In this document: piece by piece, positions 37,294 to 44,793 of the stretch
Layout: every line of letters begins with the position of its first letter
Position numbering within the stretch: the stretch's first letter is position 1
Assembly: GCA_036733965.1 (NCBI GenBank)
Contig: DAIMZL010000012.1
Span: forward strand, 1-48,436
Direction of reading: 5' to 3'
Origin: JAEXOD01 sp937930275
Lineage (GTDB): Bacteria; Bacteroidota; Ignavibacteria; Ignavibacteriales; Melioribacteraceae
Length of the DNA: 48,436 nt
Made by a program: the position numbers and the translations under genes
Notes under the pieces: model-generated
What the model saw: the letters and a program-made list of their open reading frames with translations, nothing else
Database searches by the model: none
Told to the model about the DNA's origin: nothing

Positions 37294-37710
37294 TTAGTGT
37301 GGCAAATTTTTAACTAAAACAACTTGATTTCGGTTATCGCTTAAGTTGTTATAAATAACCTCATCCATTAATTTTTTCATTAAAAACATACCTAAACCTC
37401 CCGGTTTACGCTGTTTATGATATTCTCTAACATCGGGTTCAGGCACTTCGTTAGGGTTAAAGTGTCCGCCGTTATCTATAATAGAAACAACAAACTTATT
37501 ATTTTCGTTATTAACCGAAATACTTATTATGCCGTTAATTGAAAACTTGTATGCATGTTTAATAATATTGGAACAAGCTTCATCCACGGCTAAAATAATT
37601 TTTTCCGCCGCTTCAACGGCAAAACCGGCATTTAGGGCTTCATCTCTAATAAAATCCCTAATGCTTTTAAGGTTTTCGGTTGTACTGTTTACGGATAATT
37701 CCTTTTTCAC
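37294..37710 (-). CDS. RsbW/SpoIIAB-type anti-sigma serine kinase
   Basis: A 138-residue GHKL (HATPase_c_2) protein. Such switch kinases bind a sigma factor or other target and are released when the unphosphorylated STAS antagonist binds; they inactivate the antagonist by phosphorylating it. N box DEACSNIIKHAY keeps the catalytic Glu44 and metal-binding Asn48; G1 is DNGG (79-82) and G2 is GGLG (104-107), so it should be active. The start is GTG at 37710, with GAGAG upstream. It lies between a STAS gene and a PP2C gene. Its client is not visible; the ECF sigma factor of the same operon is a candidate only by position. Confidence 0.9.
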   Translation of the reverse strand: MKKELSVNSTTENLKSIRDFIRDEALNAGFAVEAAEKIILAVDEACSNIIKHAYKFSINGIISISVNNENNKFVVSIIDNGGHFNPNEVPEPDVREYHKQRKPGGLGMFLMKKLMDEVIYNNLSDNRNQVVLVKNLPH

Positions 37711-37722
37711 CGGCTCTCTCTT

Positions 37723-38088
37723 TTATTTACCTGAATTATCCGAATCGTCAAACCTTTTTACGGCTTCTTCTTCTTCGGTAAAGAAATCGTACAATGCGGG
37801 AAAGCCAAGCAAATCGAAAATATTATAAACACCTTCTTTCATGTTGGCAAATTTAATATCTCCTTTGTTATCGCGCATTGTTTCTACATATGCCATAAAA
37901 ACGCCCAAACCGGCACTGCTTATATAATTAAGAGAATTAAAATTAACTACTACCTTGTAGTTGTTATTATCAATTAATTTTGTAAATGCAGCCTCTAATT
38001 CCGGAGCGGTATGTGCATCTAAGTAACCGTTTAAATCTAAAACTTTAACTTTTCCGGATTCACGCACATTTACGTTAAACTCCGCCAT
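37723..38088 (-). CDS. STAS-domain anti-sigma factor antagonist (SpoIIAA/RsbV type)
   Basis: A 121-residue single STAS domain. The phosphorylation region reads YISSAGLG: compared with D-S-S-G of SpoIIAA, the phosphoacceptor would be Ser58, with Ser57 in place of the Asp and Ala59 in place of the second Ser. The unphosphorylated form should sequester the neighbouring RsbW-like kinase. The C-terminus has an acidic tail (FTEEEEAVKRFDDSDNSG) longer than in RsbV. Its ATG overlaps the stop of the membrane phosphatase gene by one base (TAATG), and the kinase gene follows after 12 bases, the usual order in a partner-switching module. Confidence 0.92.
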   Translation of the reverse strand: MAEFNVNVRESGKVKVLDLNGYLDAHTAPELEAAFTKLIDNNNYKVVVNFNSLNYISSAGLGVFMAYVETMRDNKGDIKFANMKEGVYNIFDLLGFPALYDFFTEEEEAVKRFDDSDNSGK

Positions 38089-40151
38089 TAATTATTCTCC
38101 GATGATTTGTTGTTAAAATTCCACTTAAAAATTACTAATGTAATATCATCGTGTTGTCTATAATCTTGTGAAAACATGCTTACTTCGCTCATTATTTTAT
38201 TTGCTATCATGTCTATTTGTTTATCACAATTTGCACGAATGACATCGGTCAAACGGTTCATTCCAAAATCCTCCAATAGGTCGTTTTTGGATTCGGTAAT
38301 ACCGTCACTAAATAGAACCAAAATATCGTCATTCTTTAGATAAAATTCCAATTCTTTTAAATTTTTTCTAAATTTTTCTCCGTAATCTAAGCCTAAACCT
38401 ATTCCTTTTGGAGTCAATACGTCAATTTTTAGTTTATCACAGTATAAAATTGGAGTATGCCCCGCCCTAACCATATTTATTTTACCCGTATTTAGCTCAA
38501 CAGTGCCGTAAGTTGCGGTAATAAAACTTTTTTTATCTAAACTACCGTGCAATATTTCATTTGCCTTGCATAAAATATCGTAAGGCTTTATTAATAAACC
38601 GCTTAACGATTGAAACACGCCTTTAATTTCCGCCATAATAAATGCGGAAGATATTCCTTTCCCTGATACGTCTGCTACAATAAACCCCATTAAATCATCA
38701 TTTATTTTAAAGAAATCGTAATAATCGCCCCCTACTTCAAACGCCGGAATAAAAGTAGCCACTATTTCAATATTTTTAAAATTAGGTGTTTTAATAGGCA
38801 GTAATTTATATTGTACTTCTCTTGCTAAATCAAGTTCTTTCTCCATCCTTTCTTTTTCTAATGATTCCTTGAATAGTTTTGCATTTTCAAGTGCAATTGC
38901 GGCATAATCACCAAAGGAAGTTATTGCCTTTTTATCATCTTCATCAAACGATAACCCTTCTTTTCTTGCTGCAACCAAATAACCGTTAATTTTACCCTGT
39001 ACCCTTAACGGGGCTACGGCAATACTTCTAAAATTAATATAGTTTTCGGAATATTTACTTAAATCGTCCTCTTCAAAAATAATAAACTCCGCCGGCTGTT
39101 CTTTTCCGTTATCCAACAACAGTTTAGTTATAATATTTGCTTCTTCAATGCTAATATTTGCACCTGCATTAAGCACAAGTTTATTTTCATTAATAGTTAG
39201 CAACCATGATGAATCCGAATTACAAACTTTATTAGTAATTGTAGTAATTGTTTCAGCAAGTTCCTTAAAGTCAAATACTTGAGTCATTAAGCTGTTCAAA
39301 TCCATCATTGAAGATAGTTCTTGCGATTTTCTATCAAAAGCTTCGGCTGTGGGTAAATGGAAAAGTGTGGTAAAAAACACAAAACCAAAATATACTCCGC
39401 CATATATCATAATTAACTGAATAAAAGTTAATAGCGCAGGCGAAAACATTTTAATTTCATCTGCGGCGTTACTATCAAACGAAAGTGTTGCGTTAATTAT
39501 AAAAACAACCAACATTATTACCGATAAAGCCAAAATAGAAAGTTTTTGCTTTTTGGTTAAAAAGGCAATCCAAGCTACTCGTATGGAATTTATCATTACC
39601 AAAATAATTGTAACAACCAAAAAGGCATTTTTTACGTAATCAAAATTACTTGAATAGCTATACAAAGAACCCGAAATTGCAGATGCTATTAAGAAATACA
39701 CCATTATATTAAACATGGCACTATTATCTTTTTTTTGCCATAATGAAAACAAACTGCGTAATGTTGCAAAAATATAAGCAAGCGCAAACATTACAACCAA
39801 AGTAATTACGGTAGTTACAAAATTTAAAAATATCCCTTTATCGGCATGCATTAAACCGGTTTGATCCGGTAATTTTGTAGATAACGAACCAAAAAAGAAT
39901 ATAATTGCATTAAAAATTCCGGTGTTAATTATTACCGAAATCGGACTTGTTATTCTATATTTCAATAAATCGATAAAATAAATTGTAATTATTCCGAAAG
40001 TAACAAGCACAAGTATTTCGTTAATTACTAAATAGATAACAGAGTTTTCAATATTAAATAGTACTTTAAAAATAAACAACACTACCACTAAAATGATAAT
40101 GTTTTCAATCTTCTTTCCTAAATCCCAAAACAATTGTTCAACTTTGTTCAA
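38088..40151 (-). CDS. Membrane-GAF SpoIIE/RsbU-type PP2C phosphatase
   Basis: A 687-residue phosphatase: about eight membrane helices with short loops (15-265), a GAF-like domain (about 285-415), the linker helix DLAREVQYKLLPIKTP near 430, and the PP2C domain (about 450-687) with GGDYYDF, ADVSGKG, FSDGITES and HDDITL intact. The membrane part has no large external domain, so the signal may be perceived within the membrane. It is followed directly by the STAS gene (one-base overlap), and lies 14 bases after the putative sigma-factor partner gene. Confidence 0.9.
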   Translation of the reverse strand: MNKVEQLFWDLGKKIENIIILVVVLFIFKVLFNIENSVIYLVINEILVLVTFGIITIYFIDLLKYRITSPISVIINTGIFNAIIFFFGSLSTKLPDQTGLMHADKGIFLNFVTTVITLVVMFALAYIFATLRSLFSLWQKKDNSAMFNIMVYFLIASAISGSLYSYSSNFDYVKNAFLVVTIILVMINSIRVAWIAFLTKKQKLSILALSVIMLVVFIINATLSFDSNAADEIKMFSPALLTFIQLIMIYGGVYFGFVFFTTLFHLPTAEAFDRKSQELSSMMDLNSLMTQVFDFKELAETITTITNKVCNSDSSWLLTINENKLVLNAGANISIEEANIITKLLLDNGKEQPAEFIIFEEDDLSKYSENYINFRSIAVAPLRVQGKINGYLVAARKEGLSFDEDDKKAITSFGDYAAIALENAKLFKESLEKERMEKELDLAREVQYKLLPIKTPNFKNIEIVATFIPAFEVGGDYYDFFKINDDLMGFIVADVSGKGISSAFIMAEIKGVFQSLSGLLIKPYDILCKANEILHGSLDKKSFITATYGTVELNTGKINMVRAGHTPILYCDKLKIDVLTPKGIGLGLDYGEKFRKNLKELEFYLKNDDILVLFSDGITESKNDLLEDFGMNRLTDVIRANCDKQIDMIANKIMSEVSMFSQDYRQHDDITLVIFKWNFNNKSSENN

Positions 40152-40165
40152 TATAAGTCCTACTG

Positions 40166-41386
40166 CTATGGCTGCTTTTTAAGCTTTTTATATTTTTTTA
40201 ATTCAATTTTAGCTTTTTCCAATTCTTCCTTAAGTTTTTTAACATCAAAAGTTGAATCGGATTGAAAATTAAAACTAATCCTATTTCCTAACGAATCTGT
40301 TTTTAACCCGAACTGCACCCAGTTTTTAGCGTTTTCATCGCTAATTATATTAATGCTCCCTTCAACTAAATCACCAATATCATCATAATTAAAGGTAAAC
40401 GAGGGACCCGGGTTTTCCGGAGGATTTGGAATATTAACAGTTGTAGATTTATTTATGTTAACTTTATTTTTGGGAGGTAAAATGTTTGTTGGGGGTAGTA
40501 CAATAACATCTTTTAATACAGGCAATTTTACTTTTGCAATAATTTCATTTAAGTTATTTCCCCTAATAATAATTTTGTCATCTTTAATTTCGTACATCTT
40601 CCCTTCTGTTTTAACATCGTTATTTTCAATTCTTACTTTAACATTGCTGTTCTTTTTGTTATTTAGAGTTAAATTGTTACTTGGAACGTAGCACTCTAAA
40701 TTTAACACAGTATCGGGAGTAAAAAATATAAAGTTTCTATCTTTACCACTGTTAATATCAGCTTTAACTTTTGTAAAAACTTTGTTGGCGTTAGGTTCGG
40801 TTTTTTGTGTTAATATTTCCGAATGCTGCCTTAAGTCTTGTTGTTTTATAAAATTATTAATATCGTAAACTAAAGCTTCGCGCAAAACAACAATTTTAGG
40901 ATCAACCGCTACAGCATTGTTTTCGTTAACTAATACTGTTTTATATATATCATTTTTATAAGAAGATAATATACTATCCAAACTTTTCTTTTGAATTGTG
41001 CTTAAATCTAATTCACGTACAAACTTATTGTAGTTGTTGGTGTTTCCGTTTATTAACGCATCCTTTACATTAAGTTCTACTTCTTCGGAATCGTTTAGTC
41101 CTATTTGTAACAATTTATTGTTTTGTTTATCAATAGGGATATTTTGATAAAGTGCAAAATTAAAAATATCTTCTTCCGTAATTGAAGTTTGATAAAACAA
41201 CGGTTTTAAATTTTTGGCATAAAACGATATTAAATCATCGGGCAAATCTTTTAAGTTAGACGAATTATTCTTAAAAATTATCATCAACCCAATTGTTAGA
41301 AGTATTAAACCTACAACAGTTGTACGTACTCTAACATTATTCTTATCTTTAGTATCGTTGTTTACACTATTATTAGTAGAGGTCAT
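40166..41386 (-). CDS. Single-pass membrane protein co-encoded with ECF sigma factor; possible regulator
   Basis: A 406-residue protein with a short polar cytosolic N-terminus (about 20 residues), one membrane segment (TTVVGLILLTIGLMIIF, near 23-39) and a large extracytoplasmic part ending in a Lys/Glu coiled coil. One stretch (LSTIQKKSLDSILSSYKNDI) faintly recalls the LTxxQ helices of CpxP/Spy-like proteins. The gene overlaps the sigma factor gene by 14 bases, the usual place of an anti-sigma factor, but the cytosolic part is too short for a known anti-sigma domain. So it is either a novel type of regulator or a target; I cannot decide. Confidence 0.6.
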   Translation of the reverse strand: MTSTNNSVNNDTKDKNNVRVRTTVVGLILLTIGLMIIFKNNSSNLKDLPDDLISFYAKNLKPLFYQTSITEEDIFNFALYQNIPIDKQNNKLLQIGLNDSEEVELNVKDALINGNTNNYNKFVRELDLSTIQKKSLDSILSSYKNDIYKTVLVNENNAVAVDPKIVVLREALVYDINNFIKQQDLRQHSEILTQKTEPNANKVFTKVKADINSGKDRNFIFFTPDTVLNLECYVPSNNLTLNNKKNSNVKVRIENNDVKTEGKMYEIKDDKIIIRGNNLNEIIAKVKLPVLKDVIVLPPTNILPPKNKVNINKSTTVNIPNPPENPGPSFTFNYDDIGDLVEGSINIISDENAKNWVQFGLKTDSLGNRISFNFQSDSTFDVKKLKEELEKAKIELKKYKKLKKQP

Positions 41387-41966
41387 TTTGATACGGTTCC
41401 AAAATAATTTTTAACGTTTCTCGTGCTCTAAAAATTCTGCTTTTTATTGTTCCTATCTCACAACCTAATTGATCGCTGATTTCCTTATAACTTAAGCCGT
41501 CAATATCCCGCAAAACAAGCGGAGTTTTAAGTTTTTCAGGTAAACGCTGAATTGCTTCATTAACAAGCTTAGTTACTTCATTATCAGGCTGAAAAGAACG
41601 AGAGTGCGGGTACTCTTCTTCTTCAACGCTAACAAAAATGCTGCGTACCTTTTTTTTCCGTAAAAAGTCCCGGCATTTGTTAATAGTTATACGATACAAC
41701 CAAGTTGTAAATTTAGATTCGTATCTAAACTCGCGTATATTATAAAAAACGCTAATAAATACATCCTGCGCAATATCGTCAACCGGTTCGCTTTCGTTTA
41801 ATGTTAGGTAAACCAAATTACGTACTTTTTCCCTATGTTTAGATACTAATAAAGTAAAAGCATGGTCATCACCTTCATTAAACTTACGTATTAAAGCATA
41901 ATCCTCATCTTCCGAGGTCTTTTCTTTAGTACTTTGCAAGCCAAGAAGAATTTCTTCATTTTCCAT
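41373..41966 (-). CDS. ECF-type RNA polymerase sigma factor
   Basis: A 197-residue sigma-70 family protein of the extracytoplasmic function type. Region 2 spans about residues 35-107 (VDDIAQDVFISVFYNIREF, FTTWLYRITINKCRDFLRK) and region 4 about 133-187 (LRDIDGLSYKEISDQLGCEIGTIKSRIFRARE); regions 1 and 3 are absent. It heads a seven-gene minus-strand run (33056-41966) in which gaps do not exceed 16 bases and several genes overlap. No Shine-Dalgarno precedes the ATG; a TTG ten codons in is an alternative start. A good ECF-type promoter lies directly upstream, so autoregulation is likely. Confidence 0.95.
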   Translation of the reverse strand: MENEEILLGLQSTKEKTSEDEDYALIRKFNEGDDHAFTLLVSKHREKVRNLVYLTLNESEPVDDIAQDVFISVFYNIREFRYESKFTTWLYRITINKCRDFLRKKKVRSIFVSVEEEEYPHSRSFQPDNEVTKLVNEAIQRLPEKLKTPLVLRDIDGLSYKEISDQLGCEIGTIKSRIFRARETLKIILEPYQNDLY

Positions 41967-41969
41967 AAA

Positions 41970-41998
41970 TTAAGACGTGTAAAAATATTTTTGGTTCC
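41970..41998 (-). promoter_or_regulatory. ECF-type promoter, likely autoregulatory
   Basis: On the minus strand GGAACC (41998-41993) is followed by a 16-base spacer and GTCTTAA (41976-41970). This closely fits the sigma-E-type consensus of GGAAC at -35 and GTC at -10 with 16-17 bases between. The ATG of the sigma gene starts at 41966, so the transcript would be leaderless or nearly so. Activity has not been shown; the claim is by pattern and position. Confidence 0.65.
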
Positions 41999-42140
41999 GA
42001 TATTTAATTTACTAATATTCTTAATTTTTTCATAATTTTATACTTAATTTATTTATTTTTTAATTATTTTTTTCTATTTATTGATATTTATTTTTATATT
42101 AGTGGTAAAAATTAATAACTTTATTTAAGAAGAGGAATCT

Positions 42141-42482
42141 ATGAAAACCAAAGTAGTAGAAAAGTACAACGCTATAGTTTTAGAGATTAAAGGGAACGTA
42201 ATGGGCGGACCCGAAGCAGCCGAATTTAACGAATTGATACACAAATTAGCTGATGAAGGGAAAAAGAATATTGTTGTTGATTTGGCTGACGTTAAATTTA
42301 TGAATAGCTCGGGAATTGGTATGTTAATTTCTGCTTTTACTACAATGAAAAATGGCGGCGGTTCATTAAAATTAGCTAATGCTACAGAAAAAATTAACAG
42401 TCTTTTGGTTATCACTAAGCTTATTACAATTTTTGAACATTACGAATCAGTTGACTTAGCTATTAAAAGCTTCGAAAACTAA
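42141..42482 (+). CDS. STAS-domain anti-sigma factor antagonist, divergent from the sigma island
   Basis: A 113-residue single STAS domain with the phosphorylation loop FMNSSGIG; Ser56 matches the phosphoacceptor of SpoIIAA, with Asn in place of the preceding Asp. The start ATG has AGAGGA five bases upstream. It is transcribed away from the ECF operon across a 174-base spacer and ends in its own terminator. It shares little identity with the STAS protein at 37723 apart from the fold motifs, so it probably has a different kinase or phosphatase partner, or joins two inputs on the same switch. Confidence 0.93.
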   Translation: MKTKVVEKYNAIVLEIKGNVMGGPEAAEFNELIHKLADEGKKNIVVDLADVKFMNSSGIGMLISAFTTMKNGGGSLKLANATEKINSLLVITKLITIFEHYESVDLAIKSFEN

Positions 42483-42510
42483 TCTTTTTTAAGTTTCTTG
42501 TTTTTTTAAC

Positions 42511-42543
42511 GCGGAACTGCTTTTTAAGCTTTTCCGCTTTTTT
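42511..42543 (+). terminator. Rho-independent terminator of the divergent STAS gene
   Basis: GCGGAA (42511-42516) pairs with TTCCGC (42532-42537), and the intervening bases contain AAGC/GCTT-type pairing; six T follow. It ends 17 bases before the purA ATG. Confidence 0.75.
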
Positions 42544-42559
42544 ATGGGAGTAACGTTGC

Positions 42560-43828
42560 ATGAGTGTTGCGATTCTTGTAGGAAGCCAATGGGGCGATGA
42601 AGGTAAAGGTAAAATTGTTGATATTTTAAGCGAAGATTATAAAGTTGTTGCTCGTTACCAAGGGGGAGCTAACGCCGGACACACTATTAAAATTGGCAAT
42701 ACTAAATTTGTATTACATTTAATTCCTTCGGGAATTTTGCGAGATGACGTTATTTGTGTTATAGGTAACGGTGTTGTAATTGACCCGAAAGCTCTTTTAG
42801 ATGAAATTAAGTTCTTAAACGATAACGGTATTTCTACCAAAGGACGTTTGTTTATAAGCCATAATGCTCATCTAATTATGCCTTATCATAAATTATTGGA
42901 TTCAATTAACGAAAGCGGTACAAATAAAATTGGTACAACAGGACGAGGTATCGGTCCTTGTTATATTGATAAAGCTGCTCGTAAAGGTATAAAAATTGTC
43001 GATTTACTTGATAAATCAGTACTTGAAGAAAAAATACGCACAAATATTTTTGAAAAAAACGACATTTTATACAAATTATATAATAATGCCGGTTTAAATG
43101 TTGATGAAATTGTAAACGAATATTTATCATTTGACGAAACTATAGACGAATATATAAAAGATACTTCTACATTATTAAATACTTCCATTAACGAAGGTAA
43201 ATCAGTTTTATTTGAAGGGGCACAAGGGGCTTTGTTGGATGTTGATTTTGGTACTTATCCTTTTGTTACTTCTTCAAACCCTACAAGCGGAGGTGCTTGC
43301 ACAGGCACCGGTGTTCCGCCTACAAAAATTAATAAAGTTATCGGAATTGTTAAAGCTTATACCACACGTGTCGGTAACGGTCCATTCCCTACCGAACTTA
43401 ATGACGAAACCGGCGAAAGTTTGCGCAAATGGGGTGCCGAGTTTGGTGCTACCACCGGAAGACCACGCCGCTGCGGTTGGTTGGATTTGTTTGCATTAAA
43501 TTATTCGTGCCAAGTTAACGGTATATCGGAAGTTGCTATTACCAAATTGGACGTTTTAAGCGAACTTGACGAAATTAAAGTTTGTACCGGTTACGAACAT
43601 AACGGTAAAGCGTTAAAATCATTTCCTGCTACTGTTAATATATTAGATAACGTAACTCCTATTTATAAATCTTTTAAAGGCTGGAAATCTGACATTTCTA
43701 ATGCACGCCGATATGACGATTTACCAATTGAAGCAAAAAATTATTTGAATTTTATTGCCGATTTTTGCGGATTTAAAAATACAATAATTTCGGTAGGACC
43801 TGATAGAGACCAAACAATAATTGTATAA
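42560..43828 (+). CDS. purA: Adenylosuccinate synthetase
   Basis: Converts IMP, aspartate and GTP to adenylosuccinate, the first step from IMP to AMP. The 422-residue protein shows the GTP-binding P-loop (GSQWGDEGKGK, residues 8-18), the catalytic Asp13 and His in NAGHTIK, the TGRGIGPCY loop, the TTGRPRRCGWLDL region and the C-terminal GPDRDQTI motif. Length and motifs are normal. GGGAG stands ten bases before the ATG. A terminator follows within 60 bases of the stop, so it is probably monocistronic. Confidence 0.97.
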   Translation: MSVAILVGSQWGDEGKGKIVDILSEDYKVVARYQGGANAGHTIKIGNTKFVLHLIPSGILRDDVICVIGNGVVIDPKALLDEIKFLNDNGISTKGRLFISHNAHLIMPYHKLLDSINESGTNKIGTTGRGIGPCYIDKAARKGIKIVDLLDKSVLEEKIRTNIFEKNDILYKLYNNAGLNVDEIVNEYLSFDETIDEYIKDTSTLLNTSINEGKSVLFEGAQGALLDVDFGTYPFVTSSNPTSGGACTGTGVPPTKINKVIGIVKAYTTRVGNGPFPTELNDETGESLRKWGAEFGATTGRPRRCGWLDLFALNYSCQVNGISEVAITKLDVLSELDEIKVCTGYEHNGKALKSFPATVNILDNVTPIYKSFKGWKSDISNARRYDDLPIEAKNYLNFIADFCGFKNTIISVGPDRDQTIIV

Positions 43829-43857
43829 TTTTGAGTTTTGAATTTTTAATTTTGAAT

Positions 43858-43889
43858 TCCCTATTCCCCAAAAGGAATGGGGATTTTTT
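43858..43889 (+). terminator. Rho-independent terminator of purA
   Basis: TCCCTATTCC pairs with GGAATGGGGA over ten positions (one G-T pair) around a six-base loop and is followed by six T. The same sequence type recurs at 44601-44630 and, inverted, at 44794-44827. Confidence 0.85.
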
Positions 43890-43920
43890 GTATTAATTAT
43901 TTAACATTTAGCACTGTTTA

Positions 43921-44096
43921 GAACCGTAGGCTCGATATTATTGTAACGCAACAGAACGATGCAAAATAAAGCCCCGTAGGCGGCGATATTGGTTTTTATA
44001 TATGTATTTTTATATATTTTTTTCCCCATGAATGAATTCATGGGCTGGGTTATTTCTTCGCCCCCATGAATAAATTCATGGGTTGCGAGTTGTATA
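43921..44096. repeat. Composite palindromic repeat, copy 1
   Basis: The unit starts with a GAACC-GTA-GGCTC hairpin, then about 45 bases on a second degenerate one (GCCCC-GTA-GGCGGC), then a T/A-rich spacer and two near-perfect palindromes of the form CCCATGAAT-x-AATTCATGGG (44024-44044 and 44062-44082), closing with GTTGCGAGTT. The second palindrome lies between TTCGC and GCGAG, which extend the stem. No coding capacity is seen. Copies 2 and 3 follow in the same spacer in the same orientation. Confidence 0.85.
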
Positions 44097-44141
44097 TTTC
44101 ATTCTTTTTATTCAATACTCACTCAACATTTAACCTTTTTA

Positions 44142-44184
44142 GAACCTGGATTAACAGGATAAAGGAAGGATTTACAGGATAAAA
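44142..44184. repeat. Direct repeat of the GGATTAACAGGATAAA type, copy 1
   Basis: GAACCTGGATTAACAGGATA followed by AAGGAAGGATTTACAGGATAA. Two imperfect internal units of GGATTtACAGGAT lie in tandem. A close copy occurs at 44525. Confidence 0.8.
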
Positions 44185-44253
44185 CCGGTTAATATTAGTT
44201 TCTGTCTAACGTCTAACATCCATTATCTGACGTCTATATTTTAAAGTTTTTCA

Positions 44254-44424
44254 GCTCCGTAGGAGCGACATTTTTGTAACATCCATAATAGCAAAAATAT
44301 TTTAGCCTCGTAGAGGCGACATTGGTTTTTGATATATACATATATATATTCCCCACGAATAAATTCATGGGTTGGGTTATTACCTCGCCCCCACGAATAA
44401 ATTCATGGATTGCGAGTTATATAT
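44254..44424. repeat. Composite palindromic repeat, copy 2
   Basis: Same order as copy 1, with cleaner second hairpin: GCTCC-GTA-GGAGC at 44254-44266, GCCTC-GTA-GAGGC at 44305-44317 followed by GACATTGG, then two palindromes with CCCACGAATAAATTCATGG (44352-44371 and about 44388-44408) and the closing GCGAGTTATAT. CTCGC before the second palindrome pairs with GCGAG after it. Confidence 0.85.
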
Positions 44425-44524
44425 TCTTGACATTTTATTTCTTGATAATTTATGTTAAGGAATTCATTTGGTTTCAAATACAGCCAATTCCTTTAGGGGT
44501 TGGCTATTTGTATATTATTCTTTT

Positions 44525-44562
44525 GAACCAGGATTAACAGGATAAAAAAAGGATTTGCAGGA
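44525..44562. repeat. Direct repeat of the GGATTAACAGGATAAA type, copy 2
   Basis: GAACCAGGATTAACAGGATA then AAAAAAGGATTTGCAGGA. It aligns with 44142-44184 with few differences and stands between composite repeat copies 2 and 3. Confidence 0.8.
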
Positions 44563-44600
44563 AAGTTATCAATTTTGAATGCTAAATTTTGAATGTTGAA

Positions 44601-44630
44601 TTCCCTATTCCGAGAATGGAATATTTCTTT
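44601..44630 (+). terminator. Orphan terminator-like hairpin related to the purA terminator
   Basis: TATTCC / GGAATA with a six-base loop and a following T-rich run, preceded by the same TTTTGAAT...TTGAATTCCC context as the purA terminator at 43858. No gene ends just upstream, so it is probably a dispersed copy rather than a working terminator. Confidence 0.5.
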
Positions 44631-44668
44631 TTATTCAACACTTAACACTTAACATTTAACACTTTTAA

Positions 44669-44790
44669 GAGCCGTAGGCTCGATATTATTGTAACACAAC
44701 AGAACGATGCAGAATAAAGCCTCGTAGAGGCGACATTGGTTTTTAACATATACATTCTCCATGAATAAATTCATGGGTTGCGAGTTATAT
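44669..44790. repeat. Composite palindromic repeat, copy 3 (shorter)
   Basis: GAGCC-GTA-GGCTC at 44669-44681, GCCTC-GTA-GAGGC at 44719-44731 followed by GACATTGG, and one palindrome (CCATGAATAAATTCATGG, ending near 44777) before GCGAGTTATAT. It has lost one of the two palindromes present in copies 1 and 2. The stretch between the first two hairpins (TATTATTGTAAC, AACAGAACGATGC) is nearly identical to copy 1. Confidence 0.85.
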
Positions 44791-44793
44791 TAT

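Noticed and set aside
41388..41402. Second ECF-type -35 box (GGAACC) at the end of the sigma gene
   Set aside because: The position 16 bases downstream reads TACTAA, not GTC, and it lies within coding sequence of overlapping genes.
44322..44537. Open frame of 71 codons in the repeat region
   Set aside because: It runs through the palindromic repeats, has no ribosome binding site and no protein-like composition; it is a by-product of the repeats.
43921..44790. CRISPR array in the repeat-rich spacer
   Set aside because: Repeats are long composite palindromes with conserved, not unique, spacing sequences; there are only three copies and no cas genes.
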